Part shown: positions 42,691-51,741 of the stretch, one piece after another
How positions within the stretch are numbered: position 1 is the stretch's first letter
How the letters are laid out: every line of letters begins with the position of its first letter
From: CAZALT01 sp964485515
GTDB lineage: Bacteria; Actinomycetota; Acidimicrobiia; Acidimicrobiales; Acidimicrobilacustridaceae
DNA: 53,160 nucleotides
Assembly: GCA_964485515.1 (NCBI GenBank)
Contig: CAZALT010000004.1
Span: 1 to 53,160, forward strand
Direction of reading: 5' to 3'
Made by a program: the position numbers and the translations under genes
The notes under the pieces: generated by a model
What the model saw: the letters and a program-made list of their open reading frames with translations, nothing else
What the model was told of the DNA's origin: nothing
The model's database searches: none

Positions 42691-42789
42691 TCAGCCGGCG
42701 GTCGTGATCATCGGCGGTCGTGCTCAGTCGGCGGTCGTGCTCATCGGCGGTCGTGCTCAGTCGGCGGTCGTGCTCATCGGCGGTCGTGC
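42691..42789. repeat. Three tandem copies of a 33-bp unit
   Basis: Copies start at 42691, 42724 and 42757. Copies 2 and 3 are identical; copy 1 differs at two positions. Each unit is itself two related 16-17-bp halves built on TCGGCGGTCGTGC. The array fills the gap between the SDR stop and the stop of the convergent small gene, whose stop codon starts at the partial fourth copy (42790). The unit length equals 11 codons but no known gene uses it. Confidence 0.92.
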
Positions 42790-43095
42790 TCAGTCGGAGG
42801 AGGGGAGCGGCTTGGCCGACTTGAGCCCGACCGTCCGGCCGTCGGCGACGAGCGTGCCGGGCCCACTCGCGGAGCAGAGGAGCTCGAGCCCGCTGTCGGG
42901 GTCCTCGTAGCGCTTGCCGACGAGCAGCTCACCCGTGAGCTCCTCGGCGGCAGTGGCCGACGGCGTGTCGGCGCCGACCTCGCTGAGCGCCGCGCCGCCA
43001 CAGGTGAGATCGATCGGCTCGCCCGGCGCCCGCACCACGATCACCTGGGCGCTCGAACCGGGGCACGCCAATCTCGATCCGGGTTTCAGTTCCAT
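42790..43095 (-). CDS. Small conserved-looking protein of unknown function
   Basis: 101 residues. It begins MELKPGSRLACPGSSAQVIVV and has VDLTCGGAALSE-like text (IDLTCGG) and KRYEDPDSGLELLCSASGPG, three Cys that may bind a metal. I do not recognise a named family, though similar small proteins occur in actinobacterial acyl-CoA loci in my memory. The start has AGGAGCATCC upstream. It is divergent from the P450 at 43253, and an operator lies between them with its TAGTAT end toward this gene, so it is probably part of the regulon. Confidence 0.7.
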   Translation of the reverse strand: MELKPGSRLACPGSSAQVIVVRAPGEPIDLTCGGAALSEVGADTPSATAAEELTGELLVGKRYEDPDSGLELLCSASGPGTLVADGRTVGLKSAKPLPSSD

Positions 43096-43154
43096 CTGGG
43101 GATGCTCCTGGGAAGGTAGGCCTGCGAGGGGACCAGTCGGGTCTTGCCGAGAGG

Positions 43155-43172
43155 CATACTACCTAGTAGGTT
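43155..43172 (-). promoter_or_regulatory. 18-bp operator between the small gene and P450
   Basis: Minus-strand AACCTACTAGGTAGTATG matches the consensus exactly outside the free centre. The same DNA may also serve a plus-strand promoter: TTGCCG (43144-43149), 17 bp, TAGGTT (43167-43172), which would drive the P450. Confidence 0.75.
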
Positions 43173-43252
43173 GAATCACGCAAAAGCCGCGAAGTTGCCG
43201 TCCTGGGGACCCTGGGGCCGGGCTTCGGACGTCATGGGGGTGCACACAGCAC

Positions 43253-44521
43253 ATGGGTGAACGAACGACGGTCGACTTCGACCACCACGGCCAGGCACTG
43301 GTCGACGACCTGAACGGCACGTACGACGAGCTGCGGTCGAAGTGCCCAGTCGCCTACAGCGAGGCACACGGGGGCTACTGGGTCGTGTCATCCCACGCCG
43401 CCGTCTCCGAGGTGGCCGGCAACCAGGACGTGTTCGCCTCGGACAACGATCCGAACGGTGAGCGCGACGGCTACGGCGGCAACGTCGTGCCGTCCAACGG
43501 CATCCGCTTCGGCTTCGTCGAGAGCGACGCCCCGTACTGGGCCGGCGTTCGCCGCCTGCTCAACCCCTACTTCTCGCCGCCGGCCGTCGAGCGGTGGCGC
43601 CCGCGCTTCGTCGACGTGACGAACGCGTGCATCGACCGCATCATCGAGAAGGGCGAGGGCGACCTCATCGACGACGTCGTGTCGCCGATCCCGGCCGTCA
43701 TCACCCTGCTGCTGATGGACCTGCCGCTCGAGAAGTGGCGTCGGTACGGCGACGCCATGCACCACCTCAACACCTCGGCCGCGGGAACGCCGGCCGGTGA
43801 GGCCGCCGCCGCCGAGCTCGATGCCGTCGCCGCCGACCTGCAGGAGATCATCGCCGAGCGACGGGCCCCGGGCTACGAGGGCACCGACATCTTCACCGTG
43901 CTGTGCCAGGCCGAGATCGACGGCCGACAGCTCACCCCCGAGGAGCTGCTGGGCGAGGGGCTCCTCCTCGTCAACGGCGGTGTCGACACGACCACCTCGC
44001 TGCTGGGCAGCGCGCTGGCCTGGCTCCAGGAGAACCCGACCGAGCGGGAGGCACTGAGCGCCGACCCCTCGCTGCTGCCGATCGCGACCGAGGAGTTCCT
44101 GCGCTGCTTCGCGCCGGTCACGGGCATGGCCCGCACGGCCACCCGCGACTACGAGCTGCAGGGCGAGGAGATCCACGCCGGCGACCGCGTCCTCATGGGC
44201 TTCGTCGGCGCCAACCGCGACCCCGCCGTGTTCACCGACCCCGACCAGATCCAGCTCGACCGCTGGCCCAACCGGCACGCGAGCTTCGGCCTCGGCATCC
44301 ACCGCTGCATCGGCTCGAACTTCGCCCGGGCGATCATCCAGACCGTCATCGAGCGGGTGCTCGCCCGCTTCGACGACATGGTCATCGACCTGTCGGGGAG
44401 CACCCGATACCCCGATCAGGGCATCAACCAGGGCTGGGTCAGCCTGCCGTTCACCTTCACGCCCGGCGAGAAGGTCGGCAGCGACATCGTCATCCCCGAC
44501 GTGGAGCCCGCGGCGCACTGA
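43253..44521 (+). CDS. Cytochrome P450
   Basis: 422 residues. The I-helix reads GGVDTT (242-247) with Gly at the usual Ala position and Asp for Glu, ExxR is E281/R284, and the heme loop FGLGIHRCIGSN has Cys352. The next gene is a ferredoxin beginning at the P450 stop (TGATG), so electron transfer is coupled. The operator at 43155 lies about 80 bases upstream. It is most like the P450 at 12781. Confidence 0.95.
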   Translation: MGERTTVDFDHHGQALVDDLNGTYDELRSKCPVAYSEAHGGYWVVSSHAAVSEVAGNQDVFASDNDPNGERDGYGGNVVPSNGIRFGFVESDAPYWAGVRRLLNPYFSPPAVERWRPRFVDVTNACIDRIIEKGEGDLIDDVVSPIPAVITLLLMDLPLEKWRRYGDAMHHLNTSAAGTPAGEAAAAELDAVAADLQEIIAERRAPGYEGTDIFTVLCQAEIDGRQLTPEELLGEGLLLVNGGVDTTTSLLGSALAWLQENPTEREALSADPSLLPIATEEFLRCFAPVTGMARTATRDYELQGEEIHAGDRVLMGFVGANRDPAVFTDPDQIQLDRWPNRHASFGLGIHRCIGSNFARAIIQTVIERVLARFDDMVIDLSGSTRYPDQGINQGWVSLPFTFTPGEKVGSDIVIPDVEPAAH

Positions 44522-44718
44522 TGCGAGTACAGATCGACCAAGACCGCTGCATGGGCCACGCCATGTGCAACCTCGCCGCACCGCAGGTCTTCGGCCTGAG
44601 CGACGAGGACGGGCACGGCTACGTCCTTCTCGACGAGGTTCCCCCCGAGCTGGAGGCCGCGGCGCGACGCGGCGCCGAGGGCTGCCCCGAGGAAGCCATC
44701 ACCATCCTGGATGACTGA
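44521..44718 (+). CDS. Ferredoxin, 3Fe-4S type
   Basis: 65 residues, shorter than the one at 12540. Ligand pattern DRCMGHAMC (C-x5-C) and a distal GCPEEAI. The acidic middle is FGLSDEDGHGYV. It overlaps the P450 stop by one base and should serve that P450. No reductase gene is seen. Confidence 0.92.
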   Translation: MRVQIDQDRCMGHAMCNLAAPQVFGLSDEDGHGYVLLDEVPPELEAAARRGAEGCPEEAITILDD

Positions 44719-44745
44719 CATCCGACCCATCCTGAGGAGCCCACG

Positions 44746-45507
44746 ATGACGACGACCGATCTGCGCATGGACGGGCGGGTCGCCCTCGTCACCGGCGCCG
44801 CCGGTGGCATCGGCAAGGCGTACGCCGAGGGGCTGGCCGCGGCCGGCGCCGCGGTCGCGCTCGTCGACCTCGACCCATCAGTGGGTGCGGTGTCCGACGC
44901 GATCGACGGGGACACGGCTGCGTTCACCGTCGACGTCGCGAACCTCGACGCCGTCTCGCAGCTGGCAGCTGAGGTGGAGGAGCGGTTCGGCCGAGTCGAT
45001 GCCCTGGTGAACAACGCTGCGCTCGACGGCGCTCCGGGAGCGACGCCCCTCGTCGATCTCGCCCCCGACCTCTACGACCTGACGATGGCCGTCAACGTCA
45101 AGGGGATGTGGCTCGTCACGCGGGCACTGCTCCCGCTGCTCGAACGAAGCGGGCACGGCTCGGTGGTGAACCAGGGCTCGATCGGAGCGTTCCTCGCAAG
45201 CGCCGGCTACCTGCCGTACATCACGTCGAAGAACGCGGTGATCGGCCTCACCAAGGCGCTGGCCCGCGAGCTCGGTCCGCTCGGCATCCGGGTGAACAGC
45301 CTCGCCCCAGGTTCGGTCGCCACCGAGAGCGTGTTTCGCTCCGTGCCGCCCGAGACGATCAAGGCGATCGTCGAGTCGCAGTGCATCCAGCAGCACATGC
45401 AGCCCGAGGACCTGATGGGACCGCTCCTCTTCCTGCTCAGCGATGCCAGCGCCTTCGTGAGCGGTCAGACCCTCGTGGTCGACGGCGGCGGCGTCATGCT
45501 CCCCTGA
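44746..45507 (+). CDS. SDR-family oxidoreductase
   Basis: 253 residues. TGAAGGIG, ALVDLD (NAD-type), NNAALDG, catalytic Ser in NQGSIGAF, YITSKNA and VDGGGVMLP near the end. GAGGAG precedes the ATG. It follows the P450/ferredoxin pair by 27 bases and probably oxidises the alcohol they create. Its stop is followed by two palindromic repeats. Confidence 0.92.
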   Translation: MTTTDLRMDGRVALVTGAAGGIGKAYAEGLAAAGAAVALVDLDPSVGAVSDAIDGDTAAFTVDVANLDAVSQLAAEVEERFGRVDALVNNAALDGAPGATPLVDLAPDLYDLTMAVNVKGMWLVTRALLPLLERSGHGSVVNQGSIGAFLASAGYLPYITSKNAVIGLTKALARELGPLGIRVNSLAPGSVATESVFRSVPPETIKAIVESQCIQQHMQPEDLMGPLLFLLSDASAFVSGQTLVVDGGGVMLP

Positions 45508-45521
45508 CCAACCCACAACGA

Positions 45522-45577
45522 CCGTTCTGGCGTTCGTCGCCGTCGTGGAGCGACGGCGACGAACGCAATTTGGGTGG
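45522..45577. repeat. Palindromic repeat element, copy 1
   Basis: 56-bp element with a perfect 16-bp stem, GCGTTCGTCGCCGTCG (45530-45545) and its complement (45551-45566), loop TGGAG. It lies after the SDR stop in a convergent gap and could work as a terminator or REP-like element. Confidence 0.85.
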
Positions 45578-45617
45578 GGACGACGAGGCAGGACTGCCTG
45601 TTGACCGAACGAACGAC

Positions 45618-45673
45618 CCGTTCTGGCGTACGTCGCCGTCGTGGACCGACGGCGACGAACGCAATTTGGGTGG
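45618..45673. repeat. Palindromic repeat element, copy 2
   Basis: The same 56 bp as copy 1 with two changes: one stem base (GCGTACG for GCGTTCG, creating a mismatch) and one loop base (TGGAC). Copies are in direct orientation 96 bp apart. It lies 20 bases before the stop of the convergent hydratase. Confidence 0.85.
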
Positions 45674-45692
45674 TGGGGAGGTCTGGGGTGGA

Positions 45693-46454
45693 TCAGGACC
45701 TGTCGGAGCTGGAGATCTTCGACCGGAGGGCCTTCAGGCGTTCGGCGAAGTAGGGCTGGTCCATCGACCACAGCTGGGAGGTGAGCTCGCGCTCGAGGGC
45801 GTCGGCGTAGGTGGTGATGGTGCGGGTGTCACGGATCGTGGCCTTGGCCTCGATGAGCAGGTCGCGCGGCGCGTTGGCCGCGCCCCTGGCGAACGCGACG
45901 GCGTCGTGGACGAGCTGGTCGCCCTGGGCGACCTGCTGCACGAGCCCGGCAGACTGGGCGGCCGCAGCATCGAGCACCCGGCCGAACAGGACCATCGACG
46001 CGGTGGCCGCGGGCCCGACCGTGCGGTCGGCGAGCCAGGTGTGGCCGCCGCCCGGGTGGATGCCGAGCGACAGGAACCGGGAGTCGAACTTGGCGAAGGG
46101 GCCGGCGAAGCGGACGTCGCAGGCCAGCGCCAGGTTCATGCCGGCACCCACGGCCGCGCCGTTGACCGCGGCGACGGTGGGGAGCACGAAGCGCTCAGTG
46201 CGGGTGAACATCTCGTAGATGCCCCGCAGGCCCTCCTCGCGCGCCGCGCCGAGGGCGCTGAGGTCGGCGCCGGCGCAGAACGCCCGGCCCCGGCCGGTGA
46301 CGACGAGCGCGAAGACGGACTCGTCCGATTCCAGGTCGTCGAGCAGTCCGACGTAGCTCTGGACCAGGTCGGGGGTGAGCGCGTTGCGTCGATCGGGATC
46401 GTTCAGCTCGACGACCGCGACGCCGTCCTCGATCCGTGACTCGATGAGTGCCAT
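45693..46454 (-). CDS. Enoyl-CoA hydratase family protein
   Basis: 253 residues. AFCAGADLSALG and NGAAVGAGMNLALACD form the crotonase oxyanion hole; FLSLGIHPGGGHTWLADR is the catalytic-acid region. The ATG at 46454 follows GGAGGACATC. It lies 36 bases downstream of the thiolase at 46491, and both would be driven from the operator region at 47700. Confidence 0.92.
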   Translation of the reverse strand: MALIESRIEDGVAVVELNDPDRRNALTPDLVQSYVGLLDDLESDESVFALVVTGRGRAFCAGADLSALGAAREEGLRGIYEMFTRTERFVLPTVAAVNGAAVGAGMNLALACDVRFAGPFAKFDSRFLSLGIHPGGGHTWLADRTVGPAATASMVLFGRVLDAAAAQSAGLVQQVAQGDQLVHDAVAFARGAANAPRDLLIEAKATIRDTRTITTYADALERELTSQLWSMDQPYFAERLKALRSKISSSDRS

Positions 46455-46490
46455 GTGATGTCCTCCAGGATCCGAGCGGTTGGGCTTGGG

Positions 46491-47660
<1,170 letters not shown>

Positions 47661-47699
47661 GGGGAAGGCCTCACTTCAGGGGAGCGACTGGTGACGCGA

Positions 47700-47717
47700 G
47701 ATACTACCCAGTAGGTT
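47700..47717 (-). promoter_or_regulatory. 18-bp operator between thiolase and racemase
   Basis: Minus-strand AACCTACTGGGTAGTATC matches the consensus. TAGTAT points toward the thiolase gene 40 bases away; the racemase start at 47781 lies on the other side, so both directions may be controlled. Confidence 0.75.
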
Positions 47718-47780
47718 GTGCACGTGCCCGTCGAGCGCTGTCTCGCCGGGACGGTTCGAGCACGCGTCGAGGGGATGTCG

Positions 47781-48917
47781 ATGGGACCGCTGTCGGGAAT
47801 CAAGGTCGTCGAGCTGGCCGGGCTGGGACCCGCGCCGTTCGGCACGATGATGCTGGCCGACCTCGGTGCCGACGTGATCCGCATCGACCGCGCCGGAGCC
47901 GTGGGCGGCGACGACACGAACGCGAAGCTCGACCTGCTCAACCGCGGGCGTCGCTCCATCGGCGTCGACCTCAAGTCACCCGAAGGCATCGCCGTGGTCC
48001 TCGACCTCGTCGCCACAGCCGACGTCCTCGTCGAGGGGTTCCGGCCCGGCGTCATGGAACGCCTCGGCCTCGGACCCGACGTGTGCACCGAGCGCAACGA
48101 GCGCCTCGTCTACGCCCGCATGACCGGCTGGGGCCAAGACGGTCCCAACGCCAAGGACGCCGGCCACGACATCAACTACATCGCCGTCGCCGGCGCGCTC
48201 GAACCGGTGGGCCGATTCGGCGAGCAGCCCACGCCACCGCTCAACCTCGTCGGCGACTTCGGCGGGGGAGGGATGCTCCTCGCTATGGGCGTGTGTGCCG
48301 CGCTGCTCGAGACCGCCCGCTCCGGCCAGGGCCAGGTCATCGACGTCGCCATGGTCGACGGCGCCGCGTCGCTGATGACCATGATCTGGTCGTTCCGCGA
48401 GATGGGCATCTGGGACGACGTGCGCGGCACCAACACGTTGGACTCGGGCGCGCACTTCTACGACACCTACGAGACGGCCGACGGGACGTACGTCGCCCTC
48501 GGGTCGGTCGAGCCGCAGTTCTACGCCGAGGTGCTCCGGGTGCTGGAGCTCGACCCCGACGAGTTCCCGCAGAACGACCGTGCGCGGTGGCCCGACCTGA
48601 AGCAGCGCGTGGCCGACGTGTTCCGGACCCGGACGCGGGCGGAGTGGTGCGAACGCTTCGAGGGCCACGACGCCTGCTTCTCGCCGGTGCTGTCGATCGC
48701 GGAGACCCCGACGCATCCGCACATGGCGCACCGCGGCACGTTCACCGAGGTCGACGGCATCCTCCAGCCCGGGCCGTCACCGCGCTTCGCCCGCACCCCC
48801 GGTTCGATCGAGCGCCCACCGCCCGGGCCCGGCGAGCACACCGACGAGGTCCTCGCCCAGCTCGGCCTCTCGGCCGAGCGGATCGCCGAGCTCCGGCGCG
48901 CCAACGCCATCGCGTGA
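47781..48917 (+). CDS. Alpha-methylacyl-CoA racemase-like CoA-transferase family III protein
   Basis: 378 residues. The N-terminus MGPLSGIKVVELAGLGPAPF, then LNRGRRSIGVDLKSPEG, GHDINYIAVAGAL with the catalytic His, GDFGGGGM with the catalytic Asp, and LDSGAHFYDTYETADG match AMACR/MCR rather than the transferases. It epimerises the 2-methyl centre of branched acyl-CoAs so that dehydrogenases can act. The ATG at 47781 has GAGGGG six bases upstream; 47718 and 47775 are longer alternatives, the first inside the operator region. Confidence 0.9.
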   Translation: MGPLSGIKVVELAGLGPAPFGTMMLADLGADVIRIDRAGAVGGDDTNAKLDLLNRGRRSIGVDLKSPEGIAVVLDLVATADVLVEGFRPGVMERLGLGPDVCTERNERLVYARMTGWGQDGPNAKDAGHDINYIAVAGALEPVGRFGEQPTPPLNLVGDFGGGGMLLAMGVCAALLETARSGQGQVIDVAMVDGAASLMTMIWSFREMGIWDDVRGTNTLDSGAHFYDTYETADGTYVALGSVEPQFYAEVLRVLELDPDEFPQNDRARWPDLKQRVADVFRTRTRAEWCERFEGHDACFSPVLSIAETPTHPHMAHRGTFTEVDGILQPGPSPRFARTPGSIERPPPGPGEHTDEVLAQLGLSAERIAELRRANAIA

Positions 48918-48930
48918 GAATTTTCCCAGG

Positions 48931-48948
48931 AACCTACTACTGAGTATC
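48931..48948 (+). promoter_or_regulatory. Upstream operator of the second binding protein
   Basis: AACCTACTACTGAGTATC has the left arm exact and GAGTAT for TAGTAT. It ends immediately before the -35 box TTGACA at 48949, so it could block the same promoter from upstream. Confidence 0.65.
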
Positions 48949-48977
48949 TTGACATCAGGTCCGTACTGGGTAGTATG
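48949..48977 (+). promoter_or_regulatory. Promoter with second operator upstream of the binding protein
   Basis: TTGACA (48949-48954), 16 bp and TAGTAT (48971-48976) have the same geometry as at 11185. The operator TCCGTACTGGGTAGTATG (48960-48977) covers the spacer and -10 box; its left arm differs from consensus at three positions. With the site at 48931 it makes a tandem operator. Confidence 0.72.
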
Positions 48978-48979
48978 TG

Positions 48980-49272
48980 TCGTACCGCACATGGACGTGC
49001 GGGAGTGGCAGATCTGAGACCCGCACGGGCCGGAGCTGGCAAGTCCGAGTGATGAAACGTCTCTCCGGATCACCCAGCACGGCACCTCCAAGTTGCGCCT
49101 CGCATCCAGCCAACTTCCGGAGGGGCGTCCCTGCCTGACGGCGCTACCACGCGCCCTCGAGCTGGCGGTGTCCAGGGACTCGCGCGCCAAGACGGTGCGC
49201 GCCCCGGGCGAGTTCGGAGCCGCCGGTCAAATCGACCGGCGGGCAAACAGCGATAGGGAGGGGATCCCGCAC
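48980..49272 (+). other. Long leader of the second binding-protein gene
   Basis: About 290 bases separate the promoter from the ATG. They contain a mini-ORF of eight codons (ATG at 48991, ending TGA) and a 9-bp hairpin CCGCCGGTC/GACCGGCGG (49220-49242, loop AAATC) just before the ribosome binding site GGGAGGGG. I see no known riboswitch class. The first binding protein has a leader of only about 40 bases, so this length is notable. Confidence 0.45.
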
Positions 49273-50478
49273 ATGAAGCGAGCTAGGACGTCGGTTCCGA
49301 AGGGACTGGCATTGATCGCCGTCGGAGCGTTGCTCTTCGGGGCGGCCGCGTGTTCGAGTGACGACAGTTCGTCGTCGAGCGACACCTCAGCGAGCAGTGG
49401 ATCGGCGAGCGGAGGCCTGACCGAAGCCAAGGCGAACGTCGACCGCCTCTTGCAGGCGCCCACGACCGTCGGTGTCACGACACCCATCAAGGAGGCTGCC
49501 CCCGCCGATGTCTCGGTGGCGTTCCTCGAGTGCCCGATTCCGGACTGCGCCGCCTTCAGCGGTGGCGCGGAAGATGCCGCAGCCGAGCTCGGCTGGGACT
49601 TCACGAGCATCAACTACGACCTCACGCCGGAGAGCTCGCAGGCCGCGTTCGACCAGGCCCTGGCCGGCGGAGCGAACGTGATCCTGAGCGTCGGCTCGGA
49701 TCCGTCCTGGCTCACCGAGCAGCGCAAGGTCGCCGACGAGCAGGGCGTCGTGTTCGTCGACTGCTGCACGCTCTACGAGTCCGATGCCGCCACCGCGACG
49801 GGGGACTACCTCACCGCCGAGAACCCGCCGGCCGCGGTCATCAACAACGTCGACTTCATCCAGCACGAGGCGTCGACGATCGCCGACTACGCGGCGGTGG
49901 AGACCGACGGCAAGGTGAAGGGCCTCACCATCTACGTCCCCGACTTCCCCATCGGGGGAGTCACTGCCGATGCGATCGACAAGCGGCTCGCCGAGGTGTG
50001 CCCCGACAGCTGCTCGAGCGAGCCGTTGGAGGTGTCGGTCAACGACCTCGGCACCAACGTCGGCCCCCGGGTCGTGAGCGCACTGCAGCGCGACCCGTCG
50101 ATCAACTACCTCTTCTTCATCACCGGCGACTTCGCCGGTGGCGTCACCCCCTCGCTCGTCGAGGCAGGGATGGCCGACCAGGTGAAGATGGTCGGCAACA
50201 GCGGCAACCTCACGACGTTCGAAGAGATGGCTGCCGGCGACGTCGAGCAGGCCTGGTTGGGCGTGCCTCTCGAGGTCGAGGGCTGGCGCATGGTCGACAT
50301 GGCGCTGCGCACGCTCCAAGGCGAGGCGATCCCGCCGACCTCGTCGCCGGAGGACACCGGCATCGGGGCGTGGCCGACCTTCCAGATTCTCACCGCCGAG
50401 AACTACCCCGACCCGGAGCCGTACCTGGCGCCGGCGAACTTCCGGGACATCTTCAAGGAGCTGTGGCTCCTCAACTGA
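49273..50478 (+). CDS. Lipoprotein substrate-binding protein, paralogue of the one at 11260
   Basis: 401 residues. Signal peptide with lipobox GAAAC (Cys27) and a Ser-rich linker. Shared with its paralogue are AKANVDRLLQAPTTVGVT, CPIPDC (Cys87/92), ALAGGANVILSVGS, VCPDSC, LQRDPSINYLFF and GWRMVDMALRTLQGE. The extra VDCCT pair is specific to this copy. The fold is the RbsB-type binding protein. It should deliver a related or alternative substrate to the same importer at 34458-37087, as no other permease is encoded here. Confidence 0.88.
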   Translation: MKRARTSVPKGLALIAVGALLFGAAACSSDDSSSSSDTSASSGSASGGLTEAKANVDRLLQAPTTVGVTTPIKEAAPADVSVAFLECPIPDCAAFSGGAEDAAAELGWDFTSINYDLTPESSQAAFDQALAGGANVILSVGSDPSWLTEQRKVADEQGVVFVDCCTLYESDAATATGDYLTAENPPAAVINNVDFIQHEASTIADYAAVETDGKVKGLTIYVPDFPIGGVTADAIDKRLAEVCPDSCSSEPLEVSVNDLGTNVGPRVVSALQRDPSINYLFFITGDFAGGVTPSLVEAGMADQVKMVGNSGNLTTFEEMAAGDVEQAWLGVPLEVEGWRMVDMALRTLQGEAIPPTSSPEDTGIGAWPTFQILTAENYPDPEPYLAPANFRDIFKELWLLN

Positions 50479-50618
50479 CCACAGAACTGCGGGGCCCGGG
50501 GCGGTGATGTCCCCGACCCTGCAGGACCTCGACCGAACCGCACGAACGAACGAACGCCGGAGCCGGGTCGAACCCAGCGTCGGTGACCCAGGCGCTGAGC
50601 AACCGAAGGGAACAAGAC

Positions 50619-51572
50619 ATGAGCATCACGGAAGAAGATCGGCAGCAGGCCGTCGACCTCAACTCGAACGAGGTGTTCGACGAGGGTGGGCGTGCCATCG
50701 ACACAGGAGTTCTCAACGAGGTCCTCGACGAGGTGCGCAGACTCGACCTCGAGCAGAACATCTGGGAGCTCGACACGGTCGGCTACACAGTGGTTCCTCC
50801 TGAGAAGGTACAGCCGCCCGAGTTCATCGACCGTCTCGTGGAGGCCGGCCTCCAGCAGGCGGAGAAGCGCCTCGGCTCTCGCCCGCAGCTCGAAGCCGGG
50901 TTCGAGGCCGGAAGTGTCGGGCAGGAGGCAAGCGAGGCGTCGGCGTTCGGCGCGGGCCTTCCGGCATGCCTGCTCGAAGACCGGGTGCTCGAAGAAGCCA
51001 TCCTGACGCCTGCTTCGCTGGCGATCGCCGACTACCTGCTGTCGAAGCGCTGCGTGATCGACTCCGTCGAGTACTTCATCAAGGGCACCGGCACCCCGAA
51101 GCTGGGGATCCACGTCGACCAGTTCTCGCCGCAGCCGTTCCCGCCGTACGCGCAGATCGTCAACATCACGTGGGCGCTGACCGACTACTTCGAAGAGGCG
51201 GGGCCCACGGCGTTCGTGCCAGGCAGCCACAAGCTGTGCCGGTTCCCCGCCGCCTACACCGGCGAGGGAGTCGACCAGCTGGTGCCGGTGACGGCGAAGA
51301 AGGGCTCGCTGATCGTGTGGCACGGCAACACCTGGCACGCCGCACTCCCGCGGACGGCGCCTGGCCTGCGCATGAGCCTCATCACGACCTACCGCCGCTC
51401 GTACCTCCAGACCACCGAGGGGTACCGCGGTCGGGTCCCGCAGGAGATCTACGACCGCAACCCCGAACGGTTCCGCCACCTCATCGGCGACGACCTCGGC
51501 TGGGCCCGCGATCCGTACACCGAGGACTACAACTCGGCCGAGTTCATCAACGCCGCCACCCGGCTCTTCTGA
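50619..51572 (+). CDS. Phytanoyl-CoA dioxygenase (PhyH)-like oxygenase
   Basis: 317 residues. Iron ligands appear as HVDQFS (HxD) and WHAALPRTAPGLRMS (distal His with the oxoglutarate-binding Arg); NTWHAAL and FVPGSHKL are typical of PhyH. Fe(II)/2-oxoglutarate oxygenases of this family hydroxylate acyl-CoAs next to methyl branches, or other lipids. GAAGGGAACAAG precedes the ATG. It follows the binding-protein gene by 140 bases, in which I see no promoter or operator. Confidence 0.9.
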   Translation: MSITEEDRQQAVDLNSNEVFDEGGRAIDTGVLNEVLDEVRRLDLEQNIWELDTVGYTVVPPEKVQPPEFIDRLVEAGLQQAEKRLGSRPQLEAGFEAGSVGQEASEASAFGAGLPACLLEDRVLEEAILTPASLAIADYLLSKRCVIDSVEYFIKGTGTPKLGIHVDQFSPQPFPPYAQIVNITWALTDYFEEAGPTAFVPGSHKLCRFPAAYTGEGVDQLVPVTAKKGSLIVWHGNTWHAALPRTAPGLRMSLITTYRRSYLQTTEGYRGRVPQEIYDRNPERFRHLIGDDLGWARDPYTEDYNSAEFINAATRLF

Positions 51573-51614
51573 GCGGCCAGGACGCACGTCCTCCCAGGTT
51601 TCCCCTGGGGTCCG

Positions 51615-51648
51615 GCCGCCCCGGCGACACCTTCGTCGTCGGGGCGGC
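51615..51648 (+). terminator. Terminator-like hairpin after the PhyH-like gene
   Basis: GCCGCCCCGGCGAC (51615-51628) pairs with GTCGTCGGGGCGGC (51635-51648), one pair being G-T, with loop ACCTTC. No long T-run follows. It could end most transcripts before the SDR gene. Confidence 0.55.
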
Positions 51649-51741
51649 TCGACCTCTGGTTCGCACGGCGGTTGGCGGCGTCGATCGGTCGACCTCGCCA
51701 TCTACTCATCCAAGACGACAGCACGCGGAAAGAGGCAACAC

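Noticed and set aside
42691..42789. Possible CRISPR array or iteron origin
   Set aside because: Repeats are contiguous with no unique spacers, and no replication or Cas gene is nearby.
50540..50560. Short CGAA/ACGA reiteration before the PhyH-like gene
   Set aside because: Only about three tetranucleotide units; too short to interpret.
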